The notes beneath the pieces are model-generated. The model searched no databases. It had not been told where the DNA came from and saw only the letters and a list, made by a program, of their open reading frames with translations. Shown here in pieces: positions 1-11,329 of a stretch of DNA of 64,000 bases (position 1 is the stretch's first letter; each line of letters opens with the position of its first letter). Both the position numbers and the translations under genes were made by a program. The stretch comes from Prosopocoilus inquinatus (lineage: Eukaryota > Arthropoda > Insecta > Coleoptera > Lucanidae): NCBI GenBank assembly GCA_036172665.1, contig CM069872.1, forward strand, positions 25,920,001 through 25,984,000, written 5' to 3'.

Positions 1-5
1 AGGAG

Positions 6-154
6 CTGGAAATAGTTTTAAACGAAACAACACGTATTAGCGTTGTTCCTGTGCTGTATCTAATCGATCCTTACTCATCTATCATGTTATTTGGCGTTTC
101 GATGGACTCCAGTAGCTCTGATGTGAGATACGACGTTTTCGGACGCAGCAGAAG
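6..154 (+). repeat. Representative satellite monomer (one 149-bp unit)
   Basis: This unit starts at CTGGAAATAG, an arbitrary phase. In consensus numbering the landmarks are: A/T-rich TTTTAAAC at 11-18; inverted repeat AACAAC/GTTGTT at 21-42; AATCGATCC or AAACGATCC at 57-65; ATGTTATTTG near 79-88; GTTTGG or GTTTCG near 91-96; GACTCCAGTA at 100-109; GATGTGAGATAC near 115-126; TCGGACGCAG near 134-143. The common variable sites are TTTTAAACG/TTTTGAACG, CGTATT/CGCATT/CATATT, GTGATG/GTGCTG, TCATC/TTATC, CTATC/CTAAC, the GACG/GGCG/GCCG group, TAACTCT/TAAGTCT/TAGCTCT/TACCTCT/TAACCCT, and the final AGAAGCTGG/AGGAGCTAG/AGCAGCTGG. Base count of one typical version gives 29 C, 32 G and 10 CpG in 149 bp. 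Confidence 0.95.
26..47 (+). other. Inverted repeat inside the monomer (AACAAC-N10-GTTGTT), exemplar
   Basis: The arms AACAAC (26-31) and GTTGTT (42-47) are perfect reverse complements around a 10-base spacer. An alternative inner pairing is ACGC/GCGT around ATTA in the CGCATT version. The element occurs once per monomer, so roughly 430 copies lie 149 bp apart. Most variation falls in the spacer (CGTATT, CGCATT, CATATT). Arm-disrupting changes are rare but occur as HOR-borne alleles, such as AACAGC near 3751, GCGTCTTTCC near 1232 and AACGAC near 53057. It could form a weak hairpin in RNA or single-stranded DNA, or be a dyad-type protein site. No function is demonstrated. Confidence 0.7.
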
Positions 155-1024
155 CTGGAAATAGTTTTAAACGAAACAACACATATTAGCGTTGTTCCTG
201 TAATGTATCTAATCGATCCTTGCTCATCTATCATGTTATTTGACGTTTGGACGGACTCCAGTAACTCTGATGTGAGATACGACGTTTTCGGACGCAGCAG
301 AAGCTGGAAATAGTTTTAAACGAAACAACACGTATTAGCGTTGTTCCTGTGATGTATCTAATCGATCCTTACTCATCTATCCTGTTATTTGACGTTTGGA
401 CGGACTCCAGTAACTCTGATGCGAGATACGACGTTTTCGGACGCAGCAGAAGCTGGAAATAGTTTTAAACGAGACAACACGCATTAGCGTTGTTCCTGTG
501 ATGTATCTAATCGATCCTTACTCATCTATCATGTTATTTGACGTTTCGATGGACTCCAGTAACTCTAATGTGTGAAACGAAATTTTCGGTCGCAGCAGAA
601 GCTGGAAATAGTTTTAAACGAAACAACACGCATTAGCGTTGTTCCTGTGATGTATCTAATCGATCCTCACTTATCTATCATGTTATTTGACGTTTGGATG
701 GACTCCAGTAACCCTGACGTGAGATACGAAGTTCTCGGACGCAGCAGAAGCTGGAAATAGTTTTAAACGAAACAACACGCATTAGCGTTGTTCCTGTGAT
801 GTATCTAATCGATCCTTACTCATCTATCATGTTATTTGGCGTTTCGATGGACTCCAGTAACTCTGATGTAAGATACAAAGTTATCGGACGCAGCAGAAGC
901 TGGAAATAGTTTTGAACGAAACAACACGTATTAGCGTTGTTCCTGTGATGTATCTAAACGATCCTTACTTATCTAACATGTTATTTGACGTTTGGATGGA
1001 CTCCAGTAAGTCTGATGTGAGATA

Positions 1025-4000
1025 CAAAGTTTTTGGACGCAGCAGGAGCTGGAAATAGTTTTAAACGAAACAACACGTATTAGCGTTGTTCCTGTGCTGT
1101 ATCTAATCGATCCTTACTCATCTATCATGTTATTTGGCGTTTCGATGGACTCCAGTAGCTCTGATGTGAGATACGACATTTTCGGACGCAGCAGAAGCTG
1201 GAAATAGTTTTAAACGAAACAACACGCATTAGCGTCTTTCCTGTGATGTATCTAATCGATCCTTACTCATCTATCATGTTATTTGACGTTTGGACGGACT
1301 CTAGTAACTCTGATGTGAGATACAATGTTATCGGACGCAGCAGAAGCTGGAAATAGTTTTGATCGAAACAACACGTATTAGCGTTGTTCCTGTGATGTAT
1401 CTAAACGATCCTTACTTATCTAACATGTTATTTGACGTTTGGATGGACTCCAGTAAGTCTGATGTGAGATACAAAGTTTTTGGACGCAGCAGGAGCTAGA
1501 AATAGTTTTAAACGAAACAACACGTATTAGCGTTGTTCCTGTAATGTATCTAAACGATCCTTACTCATCTATCATGTTATTTGACGTTTGGACGGACTCC
1601 AGTAACTCTGATGTGAGATACAAAGTTATCGGACGCAGCAGAAGCTGGAAATAGTTTTGAACGAAACAACACGTATTAGCGTTGTTCCTGTGATGTATCT
1701 AAACGATCCTTACTTATCTAACATGTTATTTGACGTTCGGATGGACTCCAGTAAGTCTGATGTGAGTTACCAAGTTTTAGGACGCAGCAGGAGCTAGAAA
1801 TAGTTTTAAACGAAACAACACGTATTAGCGTTGTTCCTGTGATGTATCTAATCGATCCTTACTTATCTAACATGTTATTTGCCGTTTGCATGGACTCCAG
1901 TAAGTCTGATGTGAGATACGACGTTTTCGGACGCAGCAGAAGCTGGAAATAGTTTTAAACGAAACAACACGTATTAGCGTTGTTCCTGTGATGTATCTAA
2001 TCGATCCTTACTCATCTATCATGTTATTTGACGTTTGGACGGACTCCAGTACCTCTGATGAGAGATACAAAGTTCTCGGACGCAGTAGAAGCTGGAAATA
2101 GTTTTGAACGAAACAACACGTATCAGCGTTGTTCCTGTGATGTATCTAAACGATCCTTACTTATCTAACATGTTATTTGCCGTTTGCATGGACTCCAGTA
2201 AGTCTGATGTGAGATACGACGTTTTCGGACGCAGCAGAAGCTGGAAATAGTTTTAAACGAAACAACACGCATTAGCGTTGTTCCTGTGATGTATCTAATC
2301 GATCCTTACTCATCTATCGTGTTATTTGACGTTTCGATGGACTCCAGTAACTCTAATGTGAGAAACGAAATTTTCGGTCGCAGCAGAAGCTGGAAATAGT
2401 TTTAAACGAAACAACACGCATTAGCGTTGTTCCTGTGATGTATCTAATCGATCCTCACTTATCTATCATGTTATTTGACGTTTGGATGGACTCCAGTAAC
2501 CCTGACGTGAGATACGAAGTTCTCGGACGCAGCAGAAGCTGGAAATAGTTTTAAACGAAACAACACGTATTAGCGTTGTTCCTGTGATGTATCTAATCGA
2601 TCCTTACTCATCTATCATGTTATTTGACGTTTGGACGGACTCCAGTACCTCTGATGAGAGATACAAAGTTCTCGGACGCAGTAGAAGCTGGAAATAGTTT
2701 TGAACGAAACAACACGTATTAGCGTTGTTCCTGTGATGTATCTAAACGATCCTTACTTATCTAACATGTTATTTGCCGTTTGCATGGACTCCAGTAAGTC
2801 TGATGTGAGATACGACGTTTTCGGACGCAGCAGAAGCTGGAAATAGTTTTAAACGAAACAACACGCATTAGCGTTGTTCCTGTGATGTATCTAATCGATC
2901 CTTACTTATCTATCATGTTATTTGACGTTTGGATGGACTCCAGTAAGTCTGATGTGAGATACGACGTTTTCGGACGCAGCAGAAGCTGGAAATAGTTTTA
3001 AACGAAACAACACGTATTAGCGTTGTTCCTGTGATGTATCTAAACGATCCTTACTTATCTAACATGTTATTTGACGTTTGGATGGACTCCAGTAAGTCTG
3101 ATGTGAGATACAAAGTCTTTGGACGCAGCAGGAGCTGGAAATAGTTTTAAACGAAACAACACGTATTAGCGTTGTTCCTGTGCTGTATCTAATCGATCCT
3201 TACTTATCTATCATGTTATTTGACGTTTCGATGGACTCCAGTAACTCTGATGAGAGATACGACGTTTTCGGACGCAGCAGAAGCTGGAAATAGTTTTAAA
3301 CGAAACAACACGTATTAGCGTTGTTCCTGTGATGTATCTACTCGATCCTTACTTATCTATCATGTTATTTGACGTTTCGATGGACTCCAGTAACTATGAT
3401 GTGAGATACGAGATTTTCGGACACAGCAGAAGCTGGAAATAGTTTTAAACGAAACAACACGCATTAGCGTTGTTCCTGTGATGTATCTAATCGATCCTTA
3501 CTCATCTGTCATGTTATTTGGCGTTTCGATGGACTCCAGTAACTTTGATGTGAGTTACGAAGTTCTCGGACGCAGCTGAAGCTAGAAATAGTTTTAAACG
3601 AAACAACACGCATTAGCGTTGTTCCTGTGATGTATCTAATCGATCCTTACTTATCTATCATGTTATTTGACGTTTGGATGGACTCCAGTAAGTCTGATGT
3701 GAGATACAAAGTTTTTGGACGCAGCAGGAGCTGGAAATAGTTTTAAACGAAACAGCACGCATTAGCGTTGTTCCTGTGATGTATCTAATCGATCCTTACT
3801 CATCTATCATGTTATTTGGCGTTTCGATGGACTCCAGTAACTCTGATGTGAGATACAAAGTTATCGGACGCAGCAGAAGCTGGAAATAGTTTTGAACGAA
3901 ACAACACGTATTAGCCTTGTTCCTGTGATGTATCTAAACGATCCTTACTTATCTAACATGTTATTTGACGTTTGGATGGACTAAAGTAAGTCTGATGTGA

Positions 4001-5941
4001 GATACGACGTTTTCGGACGCAGCAGGAGCTGGAAATAGTTTTAAACGAAACAACACGTATTAGCGTTGTTCCTGTGCTGTATCTAATCGATCCTTACTCA
4101 TCTCTCATGTTATTTGACGTTTGGATGGACTCCAGTAGCTCTGATGTGAGATACGACGTTTTTGGACGCAGCAGGAGCTGGAAATAGTTTTAAACGAAAC
4201 AACACGTATTAGCGTTGTTCCTGTGCTGTATCTAATCGATCCTTACTCATCTATCATGTTATTTGACGTTTCGATGGACTCCAGTAACTATGATGTGAGA
4301 TACGAGATTTTCGGACACAGCAGAAGCTGGAAATAGTTTTAAACGAAACAACACGCATTAGCGTTGTTCCTGTGATGTATCTAATCGATCCTTACTTATC
4401 TATCATGTTATTTGACGTTTGGATGGACTCCAGTAAGTCTGATGTGAGATACAAAGTTTTTGGACGCAGCAGGAGCTGGAAATAGTTTTAAACGAAACAG
4501 CACGCATTAGCGTTGTTCCTGTGATGTATCTAATCGATCCTTACTCATCTATCATGTTATTTGGCGTTTCGATGGACTCCAGTAACTCTGATGTGAGATA
4601 CAAAGTTATCGGACGCAGCAGAAGCTGGAAATAGTTTTGAACGAAACAACACGTATTAGCCTTGTTCCTGTGATGTATCTAAACGATCCTTACTTATCTA
4701 ACATGTTATTTGACGTTTGGATGGACTAAAGTAAGTCTGATGTGAGATACAAAGTTTTTGGACGCAGCAGGAGTTAGAAATAGTTTTAAAAGAAACAACA
4801 CGTATTAGCGTTGTTCCTGTGCTGTATCTAATCGATCCTTACTTATCTATCATGTTATTTGACGTTTCGATGGACTCCAGTAACTCTGATGTGAGATGCG
4901 ACGTTTTCGGACGCAGCAGAAGCTGGAAATAGTTTTAAACGAAACAACACGTATTAGCGTTGTTCCTGTGATGTATCTAATCGATCCTTACTCATCTATC
5001 ATGTTATTTGACGTTTGGACGGACTCCAGTACCTCTGATGAGAGATACAAAGTTCTCGGACGCAGTAGAAGCTGGAAATAGTTTTGAACGAAACAACACG
5101 TATTAGCGTTGTTCCTGTGATGTATCTAAACGATCCTTACTTATCTAACATGTTATTTGCCGTTTGCATGGACTCCAGTAAGTCTGATGTGAGATACGAC
5201 GTTTTCGGACGCAGCAGGAGCTGGAAATAGTTTTAAACGAAACAACACGTATTAGCGTTGTTCCTGTGCTGTATCTAATCGATCCTTACTCATCTCTCAT
5301 GTTATTTGACGTTTGGATGGACTCCAGTAGCTCTGATGTGAGATACGACGTTTTTGGACTTAGCAGGAGCTGGAAATAGTTTTAAACGAAACAACACGTA
5401 TTAGCGTTGTTCCTGTGCTGTATCTAATCGATCCTTACTCATCTATCATGTTATTTGGCGTTTCGATGGACTCCAGTAGCTCTGATGTGAGATACGACGT
5501 TTTCGGACGCAGCAGAAGCTGGAAATAGTTTTAAACGAAACAACACGCATTAGCGTCTTTCCTGTGATGTATCTAATCGATCCTTACTCATCTATCATGT
5601 TATTTGACGTTTGGACGGACTCCAGTAACTCTGATGTGAGATACAATGTTATCGGACGCAGCAGAAGCTGGAAATAGTTTTGAACGAAACAACACGTATT
5701 AGCGTTGTTCCTGTGATGTATCTAAACGATCCTTACTTATCTAACATGTTATTTGACGTTTGGATGGACTCCAGTAAGTCTGATGTGAGATACAAAGTTA
5801 TCGGACGCAGCAGAAGCTGGAAATAGTTTTGAACGAAACAACACGTATTAGCGTTGTTCCTGTGATGTATCTAAACGATCCTTACTTATCTAACATGTTA
5901 TTTGACGTTTGGATGGACTCCAGTAGCTCTGATGTGAGATA
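1025..5941 (+). repeat. 33-monomer HOR unit (4917 bp), single copy in block A
   Basis: This interval corresponds to the unit that is tandemly doubled at 18742-28575. Markers inside it in order are the GACATTTT allele at 1175, GACTCTAGTAAC near 1296, TTTTGATCG near 1357, the CGTATCAGCG monomer near 2118, the CTACTCGATCC monomer near 3338, paired AACAGCACGC monomers at 3751 and 4496 (745 bp, five monomers apart) with their GGACTAAAGTAAG partners, and GGACTTAGC near 5356. After 5941 the array goes straight on into part of a 16-monomer unit instead of looping back. Confidence 0.85.
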
Positions 5942-5999
5942 CGACGTTTTTGGACGCAGCAGGAGCTGGAAATAGTTTTAAACGAAACAACACGTATTA

Positions 6000-7404
6000 G
6001 CGTTGTTCCTGTGCTGTATCTAATCGATCCTTACTCATCTATCATGTTATTTGGCGTTTCGATGGACTCCAGTAGCTCTGATGTGAGATACGACGTTTTC
6101 GGACGCAGCAGAAGCTGGAAATAGTTTTAAACGAAACAACACGCATTAGCGTCTTTCCTGTGATGTATCTAATCGATCCTTACTCATCTATCATGTTATT
6201 TGACGTTTGGACGGACTCCAGTAACTCTGATGTGAGATACAATGTTATCGGACGCAGCAGAAGCTGGAAATAGTTTTGAACGAAACAACACGTATTAGCG
6301 TTGTTCCTGTGATGTATCTAAACGATCCTTACTTATCTAACATGTTATTTGACGTTTGGATGGACTCCAGTAAGTCTGATGTGAGTTACAAAGTTTTTGG
6401 ACGCAGCAGGAGCTAGAAATAGTTTTAAGCGAAACAACACGTATTAGCGTTGTTCCTGTGCTGTATCTAATCGATCCTTACTTATCTATCATGTTATTTG
6501 ACGTTTCGATGGACTCCAGTAACTCTGATGTGAGATACGACGTTTTCGGACGCAGCAGAAGCTGGAAATAGTTTTAAACGAAACAACACGTATTAGCGTT
6601 GTTCCTGTGATGTATCTAATCGATCCTTACTCATCTCTCATGTTATTTGACGTTTGGATGGACTCCAGTAACTCTGATGCGAGATACGAAATGTTCGGAC
6701 GCAGCAGCAGCTGGAAATAGTTTTAAAGGAAACAACACATATTAGCGTTGTTCCTGTGATGTAACTAATCGATCCTTACTCATATATCATGTTATTTGAC
6801 GTTTGGACGGACTCCAGTAACTCTGATGAGAGATACAAAGTTTTTGGACGCAGCAGGAGCTAGAAATAGTTTTAAACGAAACAACACGTATTAGCGTTGT
6901 TCCTGTGCTGTATCTAATCGATCCTTACTTATCTATCATGTTATTTGACGTTTCGATGGACTCAAGTAACTCTGATGTGAGATACGACGTTTTCGGACGC
7001 AGGAGAAGCTGGAAATAGTTTTAAACGAAACAACACGTATTAGCGTTGTTCCTGTGATGTATCTAATCGATCCTTACTCATCTATCATGTTATTTGACGT
7101 TTGGATGGACTCCAGTAACTCTGATGTGAGATACGAAATGTTCAGACGCAGCAGCAGCTGGAAATAGTTTTAAGCGAAACAACACGCATTAGCGTTGTTC
7201 CTGTGATGTATTTAATCGATCCTTACTCATCTGTCATGTTATTTGGCGTTTCGATGGACTCCAGTAACTTTGATGTGAGTTACGAAGTTCTCGGACGCAG
7301 CTGAAGCTAGAAATAGTTTTAAACGAAACAACACGCATTAGCGTTGTTCCTGTGATGTATCTAAACGATCCTTACTTATCTATCATGTTATTTGACGTTT
7401 CGAT
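6000..7404 (+). repeat. Partial 16-monomer HOR unit
   Basis: This run of about ten monomers has the same order of alleles as the start of the 16-monomer units right of 28.6 kb: CGCATTAGCGTCTTT, GATACAATG, GAGTTACAAAG with TTTTAAGCG (AAGCG at 6427), CTCATCTCTCATG, TTTTAAAGG with TAACTAATCG, GGACTCAAGTAAC with GCAGGAGAAG, GTTCAGACG, and the monomer with GACGCAGCTGAAGC. It breaks off at about 7.40 kb, where a GATGCGACG monomer follows. Confidence 0.8.
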
Positions 7405-10400
7405 GGACTCCAGTAACTCTGATGTGAGATGCGACGTTTTCGGACGCAGCAGAAGCTGGAAATAGTTTTAAACGAAACAACACTTATTAGCGTTGTTCCT
7501 GTGATGTATCTAATCGATCCTTACTCATCTATCATGTTATTTGACGTTTGGACGGACTCCAGTACCTCTGATGAGAGATACAAAGTTCTCGGACGCAGTA
7601 GAAGCTGGAAATAGTTTTGAACGAAACAACACGTATTAGCGTTGTTCCTGTGATGTATCTAATCGATCCTTACTTATCTATCATGTTATTTGACGTTTGG
7701 ATGGACTCCAGTAAGTCTGATGTGAGATACGACGTTTTCGGACGCAGCAGAAGCTGGAAATAGTTTTAAACGAAACAACACGCATTAGCGTTGTTCCTGT
7801 GATGTATCTAATCGATCCTTACTCATCTATCCTGTTATTTGACGTTTCGATGGACTCCAGTAACTCTAATGTGAGAAACGAAATTTTCGGACGCAGCAGA
7901 AGCTGGAAATAGTTTTAAACGAAACAACACGCATTAGCGTTGTTCCTGTGATGTATCTAATCGATCCTTACTTATCTATCATGTTATTTGACGTTTGGAT
8001 GGACTCCAGTAACCCTGACGTGAGATACGAAGTTCTCGGACGCAGCAGAAGCTGGAAATAGTTTTAAACGAAACAACACGCATTAGCGTTGTTCCTGTGA
8101 TGTATCTAATCGATCCTTACTCATCTATCATGTTATTTGGCGTTTCCATGGACTCCAGTACCTCTGATGAGAGATACAAAGTTCTCGGACGCAGTAGAAG
8201 CTGGAAATAGTTTTGAACGAAACAACACGTATTAGCGTTGTTCCTGTGATGTATCTAAACGATCCTTACTTATCTAACATGTTATTTACCGTTTGCATGG
8301 ACTCCAGTAAGTCTGATGTGAGATACGACGTTTTCGGACGCAGCAGAAGCTGGAAATAGTTTTAAACGAAACAACACGCATTAGCGTTGTTCCTGTGATG
8401 TATCTAATCGATCCTTACTTATCTATCATGTTATTTCACGTTTCGATGGACTCCAGTAACTCTGATGTGAGATACGACGTTTTCGGACGCAGCAGAAGCT
8501 GGAAATAGTTTTAAACGAAACAACACGTATTAGCGTTGTTCCTGTGCTGTATCTAATCGATCCTTACTCATCTATCCTGTTATTTGACGTTTGGACGGAC
8601 TCCAGTAACTCTGATGAGAGATACGAAATTTTCGGACGCAGCAGAAGCTGGAAATAGTTTTAAACGAAACAACACGCATTAGCGTTGTTCCTGTGATGTA
8701 TCTAATCGATCCTTACTTATCTGTCATGCTATTTGACGTTTGGATGGACTCCAGTAACCCTGACGTGAGATACGAAGTTCTCGGACGCAGCAGAAGCTGG
8801 AAATAGTTTTAAACGAAACAACACGCATTAGCGTTGTTCCTGTGATGTATCTAATCGATCCTTACTCATCTATCATGTTATTTGGCGTTTCGATGGACTC
8901 CAGTAACTCTGATGTGAGATACAAAGTTATCGGACGCAGCAGAAGCTGGAAATAGTTTTGAACGAAACAACACGCATTAGCGTTGTTCCTGTGATGTATC
9001 TAAACGATCCTTACTTATCTAACATGTTATTTGACGTTTGGATGGACTCCAGTAAGTCTGATGTGAGATACAAAGTTCTTGGACGCAGCAAGAGCTAGAA
9101 ATAGTTTTAAACGAAACAACACGTATTAGCGTTGTTCCTGTGCTGTATCTAATCGATCCTTACTTATCTATCATGTTATTTGACGTTTCGATGGACTCCA
9201 GTAACTCTGATGTGAGATACGACGTTTTCGGACGCAGCAGAAGCTGGAAATAGTTTTAAACGAAACAACACGCATTAGCGTTGTTCCTGTGATGTATCTA
9301 ATCGATCCTTACTCATCTATCATGTTATTTGGCGTTTCGATGGACTCCAGTAGCTCTGATGTGAGATACGACGTTCTTGGACGCAGCAGGTGCTGGAAAT
9401 AGTTTTAAACGAAACAACACGTATTAGCGTTGTTCCTGTGCTGTATCTAATCGATCCTTACTCATCTATCATGTTATTTGGCGTTTCGATGGACTCCAGT
9501 AGCTCTGATGTGAGATACGACGTTTTCGGACGCAGCAGAAGCTGGAAATAGTTTTAAACGAAACAACACGCATTAGCGTCTTTCCTGTGATGTATCTAAT
9601 CGATCCTTACTCATCTATCATGTTATTTGACGTTTGGACGAACTCCAGTAACTCTGATGTGAGATACGACGTTTTCGGACGCAGCAGAAGCTGGAAATAG
9701 TTTTGAACGAAACAACACGTATTAGCGTTGTTCCTGTGATGTATCTAAACGATCCTTACTTATCTAACATGTTATTTGACGTTTGGATGGACTCCAGTAA
9801 GTCTGATGTGAGATACAAAGTTCTTGGACGCAGCAAGAGCTAGAAATAGTTTTAAACGAAACAACACGTATTAGCGTTGTTCCTGTGCTGTATCTAATCG
9901 ATCCTTACTTATCTATCATGTTATTTGACGTTTCGATGGACTCCAGTAACTCTGATGTGAGATACGAAGTTTTCGGACGCAGCAGAAGCTGGAAATAGTT
10001 TTAAACGAAACAACACGTATTAGCGTTGTTCCTGTGATGTATCTAATCGATCCTTACTCATCTATCCTGTTATTTGACGTTTGGACGGACTCCAGTAACT
10101 CTGATGAGAGATACGACGTTTTCGGACGCAGCAGAAGCTGGAAATAGTTTTAAACGAAACAACACGCATTAGCGTTGTTCCTGTGATGTATCTAATCGAT
10201 CCTTACTCATCTATCATGTTATTTGGCGTTTCGATGGACTCCAGTAACTCTGATGTGAGATACAAAGTTATCGGACGCAGCAGAAGCTGGAAATAGTTTT
10301 GAACGAAACAACACGTATTAGCGTTGTTCCTGTGATGTATCTAAACGATCCTTACTTATCTAACATGTTATTTGACGTTTGGATGGACTCCAGTAAGTCT

Positions 10401-10410
10401 AATGTGAGAT

Positions 10411-10425
10411 ACAAAGTTTTGGACG
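10411..10425 (+). other. Monomer with a 1-bp deletion in a T run
   Basis: The monomer reads CAAAGTTTTGGACG where related monomers read CAAAGTTTTTGGACG, so a run of five T has lost one. The register confirms it: the GAAATAG ends at 7614 and 11487 are 3873 apart, one less than 26 x 149. The same monomer also has a private TAAGTCTAATG change. Confidence 0.85.
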
Positions 10426-11329
10426 CAGCAGGAGCTGGAAATAGTTCTAAACGAAACAACACGTATTAGCGTTGTTCCTGTGCTGTATCTAATCGATCCT
10501 TACTTATCTATCATGTTATTTGACGTTTCGATGGACTCCAGTAACTCTGATGATAGATACGACGTTTTCGGACGCAGCAGAAGCTGGAAATAGTTTTAAA
10601 CGAAACAACACGTATTAGCGTTGTTCCTGTAATGTATCTAATCGATCCTTACTCATCTATCATGTTATTTGACGTTTGGACGGACTCCAGTAACTCTGAT
10701 GTGAGATACAAAGTTATCGGACGCAGCAGAAGCTGGAAATAGTTTTGAACGAAACAACACGTATTAGCGTTGTTCCTGTGCTGTATCTAATCGATCCTTA
10801 CTCATCTATCCTGTTATTTGACGTTTGGACGGACTCCAGTAACTCTGATGTGAGATACAATGTTATCGGACGCAGCAGAAGCTGGAAATAGTTTTGAACC
10901 AAGCAACACGTATTAGCGTTGTTCCTGTGATGTATCTAAACGATCCTTACTTATCTAACATGTTATTTGACGTTTGGATGGACTCCAGTAACTCTGATGT
11001 GATATACGACGTTTTCGGACGCAGCAGCACCTGGAAACAGTTTTAAACGAAACAACACATATTAGCGTTGTTCCTGTGATGTATCTAATCGATCCTTACT
11101 TATCTATCATGTTATTTGACGTTTCGATGGACTCCAGTAAGTCTGATGTGAGATACAAAGTTTTTGGACGCAGCAGGAGTTAGAAATAGTTTTAAACGAA
11201 ACAACACGTATTAGCGTTGTTCCTGTGCTGTATCTAATCGATCCTTACTTATCTATCATGTTATTTGACGTTTCGATGGACTCCAGTAACTCTGATGTGA
11301 GATGCGACGTTTTCGGACGCAGCAGAAGC

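Larger units (their letters stand above)
1..320 (+). repeat. Leading satellite monomers before block A
   Basis: This stretch holds just over two 149-bp monomers, one with GTGCTG/GGCG/TAGCTCT alleles and one with CATATT/GTAATG alleles and a private CTTGCTCATC variant near 221. It does not match the bases immediately left of block A' (before 18038), so 320/321 marks the left limit of the duplication shared with 18038 onward. Nothing other than satellite is present. Confidence 0.85.
321..7404 (+). repeat. Block A: single-copy version of the large duplicated segment
   Basis: Bases 321 to about 6085 match 18038 to about 23802 at a constant offset of 17717 (119 monomers minus the 14 bases lost at 10.4 and 15.0 kb). 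Bases of about 5942-7404 match 28576 to about 30040 at an offset of 22634, which is 17717 + 4917. Shared rare variants confirm it: GTGTGAAACG near 571 and 18288, GTTACCAAGTTTTAGG near 1767 and 19484, CGTATCAGCG near 2118 and 19835, GGACTTAGCAGG near 5356 and 23073, and TTTTAAGCG near 6423 and 29057. Differences are few, such as TTTTAAACG near 2997 against TTTTAAAAG near 20714. The right edge is where TAACTCT...GATGCGACG (7411-7434) replaces TAAGTCT...GATACAAAG. Confidence 0.9.

Noticed and set aside
1486..1506. GAGCTAGAAATAG, resembling part of a Cas9 guide-RNA scaffold
   Set aside because: It is a common allele of the monomer end (GAGCTGGAAATAG is the usual form). The following bases, TTTTAAACG, do not match the scaffold. 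It is a chance match of 13 bases.
2050..2130. Hammerhead-ribozyme-like pieces: CTGATGAGAG with a GAGA/TCTC stem, CGAAAC, and an ACAAC/GTTGT stem followed by T
   Set aside because: Satellite hammerheads are known, so I checked this. Most monomers read CTGATGTG, which loses a core A. The sequence after the TCTC arm is GGAC, not GAAA. The CGAAAC lies about 45 bases further on without a complementary stem II. The bases before CTGATG do not pair with those after the would-be cleavage site, so no stem I forms. A covariance-model search would settle it.
4896..5081. Recurrent 61-codon open frame (also ending at 7614, 11487, 14467, 22798 and elsewhere; 62 codons ending at 760 and 18477), starting in GATGCGACG or GTGAAACG
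   Set aside because: The frame simply reads across 1.25 monomers and always ends at the shared GAAATAG. Since 149 leaves remainder 2 when divided by 3, no frame can continue through the array. The frame appears wherever the GATGCG or GTGTG allele creates a start. No start signal, domain or independent conservation is seen.
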